The notes under the pieces: model-generated
Seen by the model: only the letters and a program-made list of their open reading frames with translations
Databases searched by the model: none
What the model was told of the DNA's origin: nothing
Assembly: GCA_030710605.1 (NCBI GenBank)
Contig: CP092880.1
Span: 11,821,639 to 11,885,638, forward strand
Reading direction: 5' to 3'
Length of the DNA stretch: 64,000 nt
From: Cordylochernes scorpioides
Lineage: Eukaryota > Arthropoda > Arachnida > Pseudoscorpiones > Chernetidae
Program-made: the position numbers and the translations under genes
Shown here: one piece after another, positions 11,037 to 20,076 of the stretch
How positions within the stretch are numbered: the first letter of the stretch is position 1
Layout of the letters: the number at the start of each line of letters is the position of its first letter

Positions 11037-11236
11037 TATTAGTTAATTGTCTCAGCGATTTCGACAAATTAATCTATAGACCGCTCTACTATTGTATTGT
11101 ATTGGTTTGGGATATACCCTGAATTTTCTATGGAAGGCAGCTTAGGGGTGTTTAGTGAACCTATGGACATAAGCTTATAGGTCTGTAGGGGTTCATTTAG
11201 GTTCCAGCGTAAAGGCGGTTGTTCCGAATTCGGTTT
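11037..11236 (-). mobile_element. repeat A, copy 1 (5' part)
   Basis: On the minus strand it contains GAGCGGTCTATAGATTAATT, GTCGAAATCGCTGAG and the upstream block (acctataagcttatgtccat) shared with 12545-12765, 40905 and 41195. It is cut before the CTGATGA box. See 18065-18325 for the best full copy. Confidence 0.6.
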
Positions 11237-11239
11237 CAT

Positions 11240-11890
11240 AATTGTTACAAAATTTAATTAGAAATAAAAGAAAGATAAATGTGATTATTCACAATTTGGT
11301 GATAAAAAATATAAAAAACTGTTCTCAGGAAGGTAGGTTTCTCCATCTTGAGAGAATCTTCCTCCAGACAAGGACAGGATCTCTCAGTTCAATGTTGAGA
11401 TGATACTCATAGAGTCATGTCTTGGCAGACACCAGATGATGGTAAAGGCCTCCTACATTCAATAAATTGTCTACACATTGATATTTTTGTTATACATTGT
11501 ATAACTTTGAAATTTCAGAGGTTGAATTGGGATGCTGTGTTAACCACAGCAAATAACAGATGCTCTTTCCAATAATTGTCATTATTAGAACTCGGATAAC
11601 TTCCAGTGATGAGAAGAAATACTTTTCTTTAGGCCTAAAATTCGTGAAGAGGTGAAACGAGAGAAAACACACACATAGTGTTTAAATTTTCCTCGTTTCA
11701 CATCTTGTATTGATGTTTGGCCTGGAGAAAAGTGTTTTTCACTGAAATCTTACGAGTTGTGATAAATAAATGTTGATAGATATCTGTGTTGATTTACTAT
11801 GGTTAATATAGCGTTCCAAGAATAATTTGATCAAATACCATATATCCACTACAAATAATAACATTAGGACGCGAGTTTTCTTTCACAAAT
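11240..11890. other. unassigned stretch between repeat A copies
   Basis: AT-rich; no element or exon could be assigned. Confidence 0.3.
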
Positions 11891-11894
11891 AAAT

Positions 11895-12060
11895 CAAATT
11901 TCTCTTATCCTTACTGCGATGAAAAAACATTTGCGAGGACAGGCTCATCAGTAGTGAACCCTCCCAGCGGTTTCGCCAATTCAATCTACCAGACCGCTTT
12001 TTAGAACTCTAATACTGTATTGGATTATTTTGCTTATATATGCTACAATGAAGGGTGGAA
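11895..12060 (-). mobile_element. repeat A, copy 2
   Basis: Minus strand: AGCGGTCTGGTAGATTGAAT, TGGCGAAACCGCTGGGAGGG, TTCACTACTGATGAGCC. It faces copy 3 (12225-12385), so the pair forms an inverted repeat around about 200 bp. Confidence 0.65.
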
Positions 12061-12224
12061 TCTCAGAAATGATATTTAAGAAAACTATAAATAAATGTTT
12101 TTAGGGCAGTAGAATTACAATTAAATATTTGCATTGAGCAATGATTTTCCGTAAATAATAAGGAAAAGGCCAGTTATTGCTTTGTATTGCCATATATACC
12201 ATTTGTCTAAATACCATAACCAAC

Positions 12225-12385
12225 TCCTACAATGTCGGATATTTCAGAAGAATCGTCCAAAACAATAGTAGAGCTGTAAAAAGCGGTCTGGTAGATAGAA
12301 CTGGCGACACAGCTGGGAGGGTTCACCACTGATGATTCAGACCCTTCCAATACTTCTCATCGCAGTGAAGTCAGTAGAAGTTTTT
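12225..12385 (+). mobile_element. repeat A, copy 3
   Basis: Plus strand: AGCGGTCTGGTAGATAGAAC, TGGCGACACAGCTGGGAGGG, TTCACCACTGATGATTCAGA, then the usual 3' flank (catcgcagtgaagtcagtag). The GAAA box is mutated to GACA. Confidence 0.65.
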
Positions 12386-12544
12386 TTTTTTTTTTGAAGA
12401 AAATTTCGTGCTTAATATGGTTCCGTTCTCATGTTTAATTTATACCTTAACAAATATATTTACTTGCAATGTGTTTCTTTTCAATAATATCATCAAATAT
12501 TATCTCTACAGACCTTACTGAAATCATATAAGTTATTGAATGAG

Positions 12545-12765
12545 AGGGCTTGGCTCATCAGTAGTGAACCCTCTCAGCGGTTTCGCCAAATTAATCTCTA
12601 GACCGCTCTACTATTGTATTGGATTGGATTGGGATATACCCTGTATTTTCCATGGAAGGCAGCTTAGGGGTGTTTAGTGAACCTATGGACATAAGCTTAT
12701 AGGTCTGTAGAGGTTCAGTTAGGTTCCAGCGTAGAGGAGGTTGTTCCGAATTCAGTTCCACAATA
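12545..12765 (-). mobile_element. repeat A, copy 4
   Basis: Minus strand: GAGCGGTCTAGAGATTAATT, TGGCGAAACCGCTGAGAGGG, TTCACTACTGATGAGCCAAG, plus the same upstream block as copy 1. The altered UAG/CUA pairing near the box is used in the structure finding. Confidence 0.65.
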
Positions 12766-12816
12766 TTTGACGTATATATATAGATGGAGATTTTACCGGG
12801 AGGATATTGATCTACT

Positions 12817-13135
12817 AAGACAAAGGTCGCCTCTCCCGTCAAAATAGATGTCAAAGCTAGTCGCTACCTTCATTTATTCATAGATTTTACCTAGTCACTT
12901 TGCCAGCTAAACACCTTTTTGGCAGATTGTCAAGATTCCATTAGATCCCGTGTGGATCTCATGGAATAAAGTCCGCCCTAGACTAACGAGGGACAGTAAT
13001 AAAAAAACATGGTCTCCATGTGGGCGCTTCTCAGTTTGCCAAAGCTGGTGTTGTGGCTTTGTCACTGAGCCGAGACCGCTAGTTTGCGGCGACGGTCAAT
13101 AGATGACATTTAGCTTTGACGTCTATTTTGACCTT
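12817..13135. mobile_element. MITE family L, copy 1
   Basis: Inverted ends CTCCCGTCAAAATAGATGTC and GACGTCTATTTTGACCTTTG flank about 300 bp with 'taaagtccgccctagactaa' and 'caaagctggtgttgtggctt'. A second copy in opposite orientation is at 22288-22565. Non-coding. Confidence 0.6.
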
Positions 13136-13258
13136 TGTCTTTGTGTGTGTATACCAAAAAGAAACCTCTTCCTTTAAAAAAATACGCTATATACTGGGGT
13201 TATAGGTACCTCTTTGGTAAATGAATACCATCCTCCCGTAACTATATGATGCACTAAC

Positions 13259-13961
13259 CTAATGATCCAGGCAACGCCCGGGTTTTACCCGGTTAAATGT
13301 TTTTATTCAAATACTATTCGTTACAATTATAAATTGGCGCCGTGGATGTCACTATTGTGAAACGTGCCGCTCCAAACTTTGTGTCTGAGAAGCGATATTT
13401 TTATAGAAAGATGATCTGGCTTTTGTTTTCTGCTCGAATGAATGTTTTTCGGTTAGAATTTTGTTCCTGCGTACAAAAAAATGAACTGGTTTCACCCGTG
13501 GTCTCTGCTTTTGGATTTTTCGCGATATAATTTTGTATCTGATAATCAAACATAATACAGCAATATTGTCATCATCATTTTCTGACTAAAAAACAACTTT
13601 TAATGCCCAGAACCTGTCAATTTCAATTTTTATTGGCTAAAAATCCGATAAATATCTTTTCCAGATTTTTCTTTATGTCCTGTCAAAACGCGTTTTACAT
13701 GTACATTAGGTCAGCTGATATTACCTCCCATCTTCACCGCTAGAGGCGCTGCTTGCGAGCGAAAAGGCAAATTTGCAACGCAATTTGCAAATAACTCGAA
13801 GAATATTCGGGATAGAGACCTGATATTTTCACTATAAGTTTTTCCAGATTCTACTCTATATACTGTTAAAATTTCAGTCAGATTAGTTACGTATTGTGGA
13901 CGTGTATAGCCGACATAGATACACACATACATACATACATTGACTTTTCTATATATAGGGA
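13259..13961 (-). mobile_element. Helitron-like element (non-autonomous)
   Basis: Read on the minus strand it starts A|TCCCTATATATAG, followed by repeated TATG/TGTG and the sequence ATCTATGTCGGC. It ends near a GC hairpin (CCCGGGCGTTGCCTGG) followed by ATCATTAG, a near-match to the Helitron 3' rule of hairpin plus CTRR. An internal 230-bp part recurs at about 48045-48300. No replicase or helicase coding sequence. The 3' edge is uncertain because CTAG reads TTAG. Confidence 0.4.
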
Positions 13962-14099
13962 TAACGATGGAAAGTGAGAAGGCAAAAGTTATCAAAGGGT
14001 ACAGTTACTTGTTGACATTTGCTCTATAAAGAGATGTTAATTGAGGAAGGGAATAATTTTAATTAGCCATTTTTAATTAGCCAATTTTAATTAAAATTA

Positions 14100-14350
14100 G
14101 TTAATTTTAGTTAGCCATGACCCGGGATCGAATCCCGCAATGAACACTTTTTTCCCCCAAAAGAACAAAAATTGCTTCAATGGTCTCCTGATTCTTGGAA
14201 AAGTCCAATCCCACCAATGAGTGCAAGTAACCAAACGGAGCTACGACACACATGTAAGTTCCAAAGTCGAAACGCTTTTTACAAGTGTAAACATGTGGTG
14301 CACACAGATTGAAAGCAGACGTTTACTATCCACCATGATTATCATGAAGT
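14100..14350 (+). mobile_element. tRNA-headed SINE, copy 2
   Basis: Begins with the B-box-like GGGATCGAATCCCGCAATGA, continues with 'aatggtctcctgattcttgg' and 'aagtaaccaaacggagctac', and ends in accatgattatcatgaagta. The tRNA-like head is truncated on its 5' side. Confidence 0.55.
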
Positions 14351-14875
14351 ACTACATATATATATTATATAATCTAAAAACTCAAATATTCCTATATTTT
14401 AAAAAATATATATTTTATTTTATTCATTGATAATTTTACTTTGGTTATCATCGTTTTTAGAAAGACTTTCAGTTTTTGTTATATAGTTTTGTTGTAAATA
14501 GGCGTAGTTAATATATCTATCCTTTTAAATCACTAATATAGGATTAACATTATAAATTCTGTATAATGTGAAACTAACTAATGTGTAATATTTCCTCAAG
14601 TAATTGACAATAAAAGCTACTTGACGGTAAATAATTATCTTTTTTTTTATCACGACTGCACCTCAACCCTTTATCTTATCGATCCTTTGTCTTATCAACC
14701 CTTTATCAACAACAACAAAAATATTCATAACATATATATGTATATATATGCCAACACCAACAACAAAGACATTCTTGAAACATATGGCCAATCAGACCAT
14801 AAGACGTCAACATATAAAGACAGGTAATCTATATAGAATAAGAAATTTAAACTATTTTTAACGCGTATCTTCCTT
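14351..14875. other. AT-rich stretch, related to 36900-37240
   Basis: Strings such as gtaattgacaataaaagcta, ctacttgacggtaaataa and cacgactgcacctc recur at about 37120-37200, so this is an undefined dispersed repeat. No gene. Confidence 0.35.
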
Positions 14876-14880
14876 TTTAA

Positions 14881-15150
14881 AATGAATCAATTTTCTACTA
14901 TCCATACTGCAATGATAAAATAATGGGAGGGCTTTGTTCATCAGTGGTGACTCTCCCAGCAGTTTCGCCAGCGCAACTATCATACCGCGGGGAGGGTTAA
15001 ACACTGATGAACAAAGCCCACCCATTATTTTATCATTGCAGTATGGACAGCAGAAAATTGATTTATTTTGACACTAATCATACATGGCAAAATTGTTTTA
15101 AAAATTTATAACAGATGGCATGCTAATGCCACATATTCTATGTAGAGTAA
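14881..15150. mobile_element. repeat A, copy 5, palindromic form
   Basis: Two facing arms (14881-14948 and 15011-15077) of repeat A 3' sequence (ataaaataatgggagggctt / its inverse). The core GCTGGCGAAACTGCTGGGAG and CACCACTGATGAAC is read on the minus strand. It ends in the shared 'aacagatggcatgctaatgc' near 15110. Confidence 0.65.
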
Positions 15151-15288
15151 CGCCAGCCAACACCTAGACCTGCCCACTCTGTGGGAAAGAACTCTCGCAG
15201 TCCATCGGTGACGGAGTCTTTCTCGCGGTGGGTGCTACCAATGACGACTTGAATATTTTATATAAATGTATATTTATCAATTATTATA

Positions 15289-15571
15289 CACCTATCCCCC
15301 GATTTACACGGTACTCTTTTTTACACGTTTTCACTTTTACACGGTTTTCCAAATAAGTTTTTTTTTGTTTTGTTTTTATCGCACTATACTAAATGCTACT
15401 GTGATTGAACACATGCGCTGTGTATACATCTCACGAGGAATCCCGAGCTTATGTACTGACTACACATTTTAACCTGTCAATGCATTTTATTTTTATTTTT
15501 TTGTAAACCTATCCCCCGATTTACACGTTTTTCTCAGGAACGTATCTACCGTGTAAATCGGGGGATAGATG
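15289..15571. mobile_element. MITE family H, copy 1
   Basis: 283 bp, TA-flanked, with TIRs CACCTATCCCCCGATTTACA and a second internal inverted copy of that end (cccccgatttacacgttttt...gtgtaaatcgggggatag). Copy 2 at 61497-61780 is the reverse complement and nearly the same length. The open frames common to both copies simply reflect the shared sequence. Confidence 0.85.
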
Positions 15572-15589
15572 TATATATTTTTATCTATT

Positions 15590-15830
15590 TTTTCATACAT
15601 TTATCATTATATAATCATATTTATATTTTATCTGTATTTAACCTTATATAATTGTAAATATATGAAATAGTTATAAAATAGTAACCTGTAAATATAGTTA
15701 AGGATTTACATTGTAATTAAGAAAAAGCTTCTCTCGCTGGCGGGCGGTCACGTGAAACTGCTCTCGCTGGCAGGCATGCGCGCGCACAATAATCTTATAT
15801 GGACATTGAAATAAAGTAGTGTCATTCTAT
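15590..15830 (+). repeat. possible LINE 3' UTR fragment
   Basis: A run ending 'gacattgaaataaagtagtg', with GC-rich 'ctcgctggcgggcggtcacg' upstream, has the look of a polyadenylated LINE or LTR 3' end. No coding part is attached. Confidence 0.25.
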
Positions 15831-16313
15831 GTAGAGTTTAGCTGAATCGAAATAATTATTTGCAATTATAGTTATAATAATTAGGTATAAGTGGTATTTT
15901 GACCCACGAAGCTACAACGACGTTCACGCTACTGTTCTATGAGATAGCGTGACAACATGTAGTAGATATTGGAGATTGTTAACTGCTGATTATCTAAGGG
16001 TAACGACATCTTAGACATGGGTTGGTATTAGAGCTCAATCGATATATATTCACCACGCTTTCATGTCACTTTTTTTCCTTTTTTTTTTTAAATTTTGATG
16101 AATTACAGAGCCATCTATGTATGATAAATGTAACTATTTAGTGCGCATTTTAAACAAACCATTTGTAGAATTTTCTTAGTGCGATGAAAAGATACTACTG
16201 ATGACCCAGGCCTTCTCAGTATTTTTATAGCAGTAAGAAGAGTAGAAAGTTTTTTTTTTTAATACTTTTTCAGATATTACATATACAGTTGGGGCTTTAG
16301 TCGACTACGTATA

Positions 16314-16681
16314 CAAGGTTGTCCCAAAAGTCCATAAACACTTGCAAAAAAATTGAAATACAGTTAAACCTGTCTATAACGCCCCCTCTAAATAGCGCCT
16401 TCCTCTCTATAGCACCCGATTTAAAATACGTAGTACGATGCGATTTACATTAAAAGTGACCTGTCTATAGCACCCCCTCTCTTTAGCACCCTATTTTTGT
16501 GAGTCCCAAGAGGGGGCGCTATTGACAGGTTTAACTGTACCAATATTATTCGCCGTTATTTATAAGGTCTTTGTATTATGTATAAAGTAATTGTATTATG
16601 TATTCGCCGTAATAATATTATTCAACAATTAATAAGAACAACAACGTTTTAAGAAAATAAGGAACTTTTGGGACAACCTTG
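16314..16681. mobile_element. MITE family E, copy 4, split by a MITE B
   Basis: CAAGGTTGTCCCAAAAGTCC at the left and GGAACTTTTGGGACAACCTTG-type sequence at the right, flanked by TA. The element is interrupted at 16361-16537 by MITE B. Comparison with uninterrupted E copies (aaattgaaataccaa) shows insertion at TA with TA duplicated. Confidence 0.8.
16361..16537. mobile_element. MITE family B, copy 3, nested in MITE E
   Basis: CAGTTAAACCTGTCTATAAC to GACAGGTTTAACTG, with TA at 16359-16360 and 16538-16539. The flanks rejoin to the E consensus, giving a direct empty-site proof of the TA target. Confidence 0.85.
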
Positions 16682-16689
16682 TAAAAACC

Positions 16690-17030
16690 TTTTTGTGCGA
16701 TAAACGATGCAATAGATATTTGATCAGATATACATAATCCTATCTACTATGAGAGACTTCCTCCAAAGAAGATACCATGACTATCCATGTTTTCAGGTTA
16801 TGGTCTCTAATTGATGGTCGTGGTGTATTCCCTGAGATTAAAGTAGTTCTGGCTTGGATGAGATTAGTGGTGAGTTGGTCTACCCAGGGGGACCAGGTGT
16901 GTCCGAATAAAGCAACCAATCAGGCGGAAGGTCGGGGAGGGTCGGGACAATGTCGCCAGGTCTGGACAGTTCTCCGCGCCATTTCCACCCAGTCCATGAA
17001 TGGCTCGTTAGCTTGTTGTGGGTGGATTTA
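16690..17030. other. unassigned, GC-richer segment
   Basis: 16880-17010 is less AT-rich (accaatcaggcggaaggtcg, gtcggggagggtcgggacaa). A 103-codon plus-strand frame covers it, but without a recognisable domain, signal peptide or splice context. A promoter or exon cannot be excluded. Confidence 0.25.
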
Positions 17031-18050
17031 TGTGAACGTCGCTTTGTGGAATTTGTTGTGCTGTGGTAACTTCTGTTGTTATTTCTAGGTATTGTTAGCT
17101 TAATGAAAGTCATGATCTCTAGTTAACAGAGATTCTTAGAACATTGTTATACGAAATATATATTTCTTTTATTCATTTGAGGTAATAGCGCAAAAGAGGT
17201 TTTAGAATTCTAACATATTTTTAAACAACAAGTTTCCTTTAATAAGATTGACAAAATTTCTCTTAATGAATTGTAAAAAGCTATAAAACGAAGAGAAAAA
17301 TTCTTTTATTAAAATGCATAGGCTACTCTGTACCTGTGGAAGGGCTTGGAGCCCGAAAGCTAGTAGCCTATGCATTTTAATAAAAGAATTTTTCTCAACG
17401 TTTTATAGCTTTTTAAGTTTCCTTTAAGTTTACAAATATCATATACTTAAAGTGTATATTTAAGTGTACAAATAGATTTTATACATACACACTCATGGAA
17501 GTGGAAAGTCTTTGTGTGAATGCCGCTTTGTGGAATTTGTTGTGCTGTGGTAACTTTACTTCTGTTGTTATTTCTAGGTATTGTTAGCTTAATGAAAGTG
17601 ATAATCTCCAGCTAACAGAGATTCTTAGATCAATGTTATACGAAATATATTCCTTTTATTCATTTGAGTAATGTTGCAAATGTTTTTAGAATTATAAAAT
17701 ATTTTTACACAACAAGTTTCCTTTAAGTTTACAAATTTCATATACACTTTAAGTGTACAAATAGATCTTATACATATACACTTATGGAAGTGAAAAGTCT
17801 TTGTGTGAATGTCGCTTTGTAGAATTTGTTGTGTTGTGGTAACCCTACTGCTGTTGTTATTTCTAGGTATTGTTAGCTTAATGAAAGTGATGAACTCCAG
17901 TTAACAGAGCTTCTTAGAACATTGTTATACGGAATATATATTCCTTTTATTTATTTGAAGCAATCTGGCAAAAGATTTTAGAATTAATACATAGTTTACA
18001 AAACAAGTTTCCTTTAAGTGTACAAATTCAGTAGAGATTTCAAGCTAAAA
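17030..18050 (+). repeat. roughly 240-300 bp tandem repeat, three units
   Basis: Units start near 17030, 17516 and 17813. They share 'gtcgctttgtggaatttgtt', 'attgttagcttaatgaaagt' and 'caacaagtttcctttaagtt'. The first unit is longer only because it carries the insertion at 17243-17414. Confidence 0.75.
17243..17414. mobile_element. palindromic PLE-type insertion with 13-bp TSD
   Basis: 172 bp flanked by a perfect 13-bp duplication AAGTTTCCTTTAA (17230-17242 and 17415-17427). The sister repeat units give the empty site. Arms of about 55 nt (AAAAGCTATAAAACG... / ...CGTTTTATAGCTTTT) enclose CTGTGGA-AGGGCTTGGAGCCC-GAAAGC, the CTGNNGA-hairpin-GAAA layout of the PLE ends here. Interpreted as a dimeric or fold-back PLE insertion. 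Confidence 0.65.
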
Positions 18051-18064
18051 TAGCTCTTCTTCAG
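18028..18064 (-). ncRNA. PLE-type CTGANGA-hairpin-GAAA motif
   Basis: Minus strand: CTGAAGA, then a stem AGAGCTA-TTT-TAGCTT, then GAAA. Stem position and boxes match a hammerhead stem II region, but stem I and the cleavage triplet could not be placed, so it is probably a decayed PLE end. Confidence 0.35.
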
Positions 18065-18325
18065 ACATATACACACATGCGTATACCCATTCGGAGAGTC
18101 TACCAACATTATCACTATAAAAGGAAGTTCCAAAAATGCAATATAACAGCGGTATGGTAGATTAAACTGGCGAAACCGCTGGGAGGGTTCACCACTGATG
18201 AGCCAGGCCCTCCCTTTAATTTTTCCATTGCAGTAAGGGCAGTAGAAATTGTTTTATTTTAAAAAGAATATTACGCGTCTAGAATAGTTTTGTAATTTGA
18301 TAACAGATGGCGCGCTAGTGCATCG
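18065..18325 (+). mobile_element. repeat A, copy 6 (best-preserved core)
   Basis: Core on the plus strand: AGCGGTATGGTAGATTAAAC, TGGCGAAACCGCTGGGAGGG, TTCACCACTGATGAGCCAGG, CCCTCCC. The 3' part follows (ccattgcagtaagggcagta ... taacagatggcgcgctagtg). The pairings AGCGGT/ACCGCT, TGGT/ACCA, CTGGC/GCCAG and GGGAGGG/CCCTCCC are all perfect. No coding sequence. Repeat type (SINE-like or MITE) is unresolved: the GGTTCACCACT string is only B-box-like and no A box is at the right distance. Confidence 0.7.
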
Positions 18326-18419
18326 CAAAAAAGGCATATATTGGATCAAAATATCATTAAATTAAAAAAACATTAATAAAAAAATAATTTCAATATGTAG
18401 CTGCTGTATTGTCCGTGAG

Positions 18420-18545
18420 GTCAAGAGACGTACGGACCTCTGTGGTGTTGATCTCTTGGCGGAATTATATTTTGTCTCCTCTCTAATTGTAAATACGCTG
18501 CTGTATCACCTCATAAGCATAAATAAATAAATAAAAATTTCAATA
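18420..18545 (+). repeat. LINE 3' UTR fragment with AATA tail
   Basis: 'gacgtacggacctctgtggt' through 'gtatcacctcataagcataa', ending in a (aaat)n run. It has the form of a non-LTR 3' end, with no coding part. Confidence 0.35.
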
Positions 18546-18574
18546 TAATAATTTAAAAAATAATTAATATGTTA

Positions 18575-18662
18575 TAACACCTTGATATAGGTTGGCGTTC
18601 AGTCAACTAAAATATTGGTAAAATAAATGATATTTTGATCCAATATATGCCTTTTTAATTAA
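18575..18662 (+). mobile_element. PLE family 1 3' end
   Basis: ACCTTGATATAGGTTGGCGT, then TCAGTCAACTAAAATATTGG and GATCCAATATATGCCTTTTT. The GTTGGC/GTCAAC hairpin followed by (G)AAA is the family signature. An opposite-strand piece starts at 18328. Confidence 0.6.
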
Positions 18663-18769
18663 AATACATAAACATATAAATCATGTACACAAATTTAAAT
18701 ATTTCAAAACACTAATTTACTGCACTCAATAGCAAATGCAAGGTATATAAGAAAATCAATTTAATTCAA

Positions 18770-18880
18770 TAGTAAAGCGGTCTGGAGATGAAAAAGGCAA
18801 AACCACTGTAAGGGTTCACTACTGATTAGCCATGCCTTTCTGCTTTTAATATTTATTCATTTCAGTATAAGAGTTGTGGA
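18770..18880 (+). mobile_element. repeat A, copy 7 (diverged)
   Basis: AGCGGTCTGGAGATGAAAAA, GGCAAAACCACTGTAAGGGT, TCACTACTGATTAGCC. Both boxes are mutated. Confidence 0.5.
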
Positions 18881-18895
18881 GAGAAATAGTTCATA

Positions 18896-19606
18896 TCTAT
18901 ATTAATAAAATGGAATTTTCATAAGTGGACATCACTAAAAACTTTCGTTACAATGCATCAATTTCAACCAAATTTTCAACATTTATGTAAAACGAGATGG
19001 AGCAGGTTTTGCTTAACATCAAAATATATTTCCTAACATTAACATGCGTAACTTCGCTGTTATCGATTAAATACAAAAAAAAATCAACAAAATTAATTTT
19101 AGTTATATATAAATACAAAATTAAATTTCAACAGAGTTAATTTTTTTACATACTAGCTAATAATCTCAATCTAAAAAATATTCAAAACAAGCAATTTCAA
19201 GATAACACCATATGTAAAACAGTCGGCCAAGAAAACAACAACGATATTACATCTTTCTCACATATTCACACACAATCTTGATTAATAATTAAAACTAATC
19301 TTTAACATTGTTTATTATACTTCAACTTTAATTTCTACATTTGTTTTTAAATACCCAATTGTTTTATCATGTTTCTAATTTCGCCTAACAAATATACAAA
19401 TTTTTAGTGACCAACATATGCAAATTTTATCTTTGTTTTTATTTAACTTGATATTGTAAACATAACATCCATTGTAAGCATTTTTCTGTTCACCTTCCGT
19501 GGTTTCTCTTTTCTCTGATAGTTTTTAGGTGTAGTATATTTTCTTATTACTAGACTACAAACATTCCTTCGAGAAAAACCTGGGCGAAGCCGGGTACATC
19601 CGCTAG
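18896..19606 (+). mobile_element. Helitron-like element (non-autonomous)
   Basis: Starts A|TCTATATTAATAAAATGG and ends with a GC hairpin (CCTGGGCGAAGCCGGG), a short spacer and CTAG|T, the A/T insertion site and 3' structure expected of Helitrons. 711 bp, no coding sequence. A second Helitron-type head (TCTCTATATATATATAAGTC, then TGTCTGTCTG) follows at 19616-19665. Confidence 0.55.
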
Positions 19607-19689
19607 TATATATATCTCTATATATATATAAGTCAATTTCTGTCTGTCTGTTTCGCGATAATATATATATATATATATAAATATATATA

Positions 19690-20076
19690 AAGCATATATT
19701 GGATATAAATTTATTAATCAGCCAATATTTCTAGGGGCAACACGCCTCTCTTTATCAAGGCTTTTCTTTGATTTGAACTAAATCACGTGGGCATGTGATC
19801 CACTCACGCTATACAAGACCAAAGTAAGAAACCATCTAATGAAAAATTCACTGTATATAAAATGTATTTACAATTGCTATATTTAATAATAATTAAAAGA
19901 GTATATAATTAAATAACCATTTGATTAAATAAATGAAGAGACTGATAAATATTAGAAAATAAAATGAGTGAGGATTATGATTCAATATGTTGTGTTGATA
20001 TATATAAATAAAAATATATTACAAGTATAAATATATACAAAAATAATGAAATAAAAATAATAAATAAATAAATAAT
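19690..20076 (-). mobile_element. 3' UTR of the Penelope-like element
   Basis: Downstream of the PLE frame on the minus strand. It ends in CTTGATAAAGAGAGGCGTGT, TGCCCCTAGAAATATTGG and ATCCAATATATGCTTTA, the terminus shared with PLE family 1 remnants at 300, 4650, 18600, 32200, 32800 and 34900. Confidence 0.65.

Noticed and set aside
15266-15472. Shared small protein at 15.3 and 61.7 kb
   Set aside because: The peptide is shared only because both loci are copies of MITE H; the frame overlaps the TIRs.
18120-18200. Repeat A as a tRNA-derived SINE (GGTTCACCACT read as a B box)
   Set aside because: Two of eleven B-box positions disagree and the only A-box-like string lies about 15 nt away, too close for a tRNA fold.
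18120-18200. Repeat A as an ordinary type I, II or III hammerhead
   Set aside because: CTGATGA lies downstream of GAAA and only 4-5 nt separate the triplet-like TTC from CTGATGA, so no standard permutation closes; kept only as a non-standard hypothesis.
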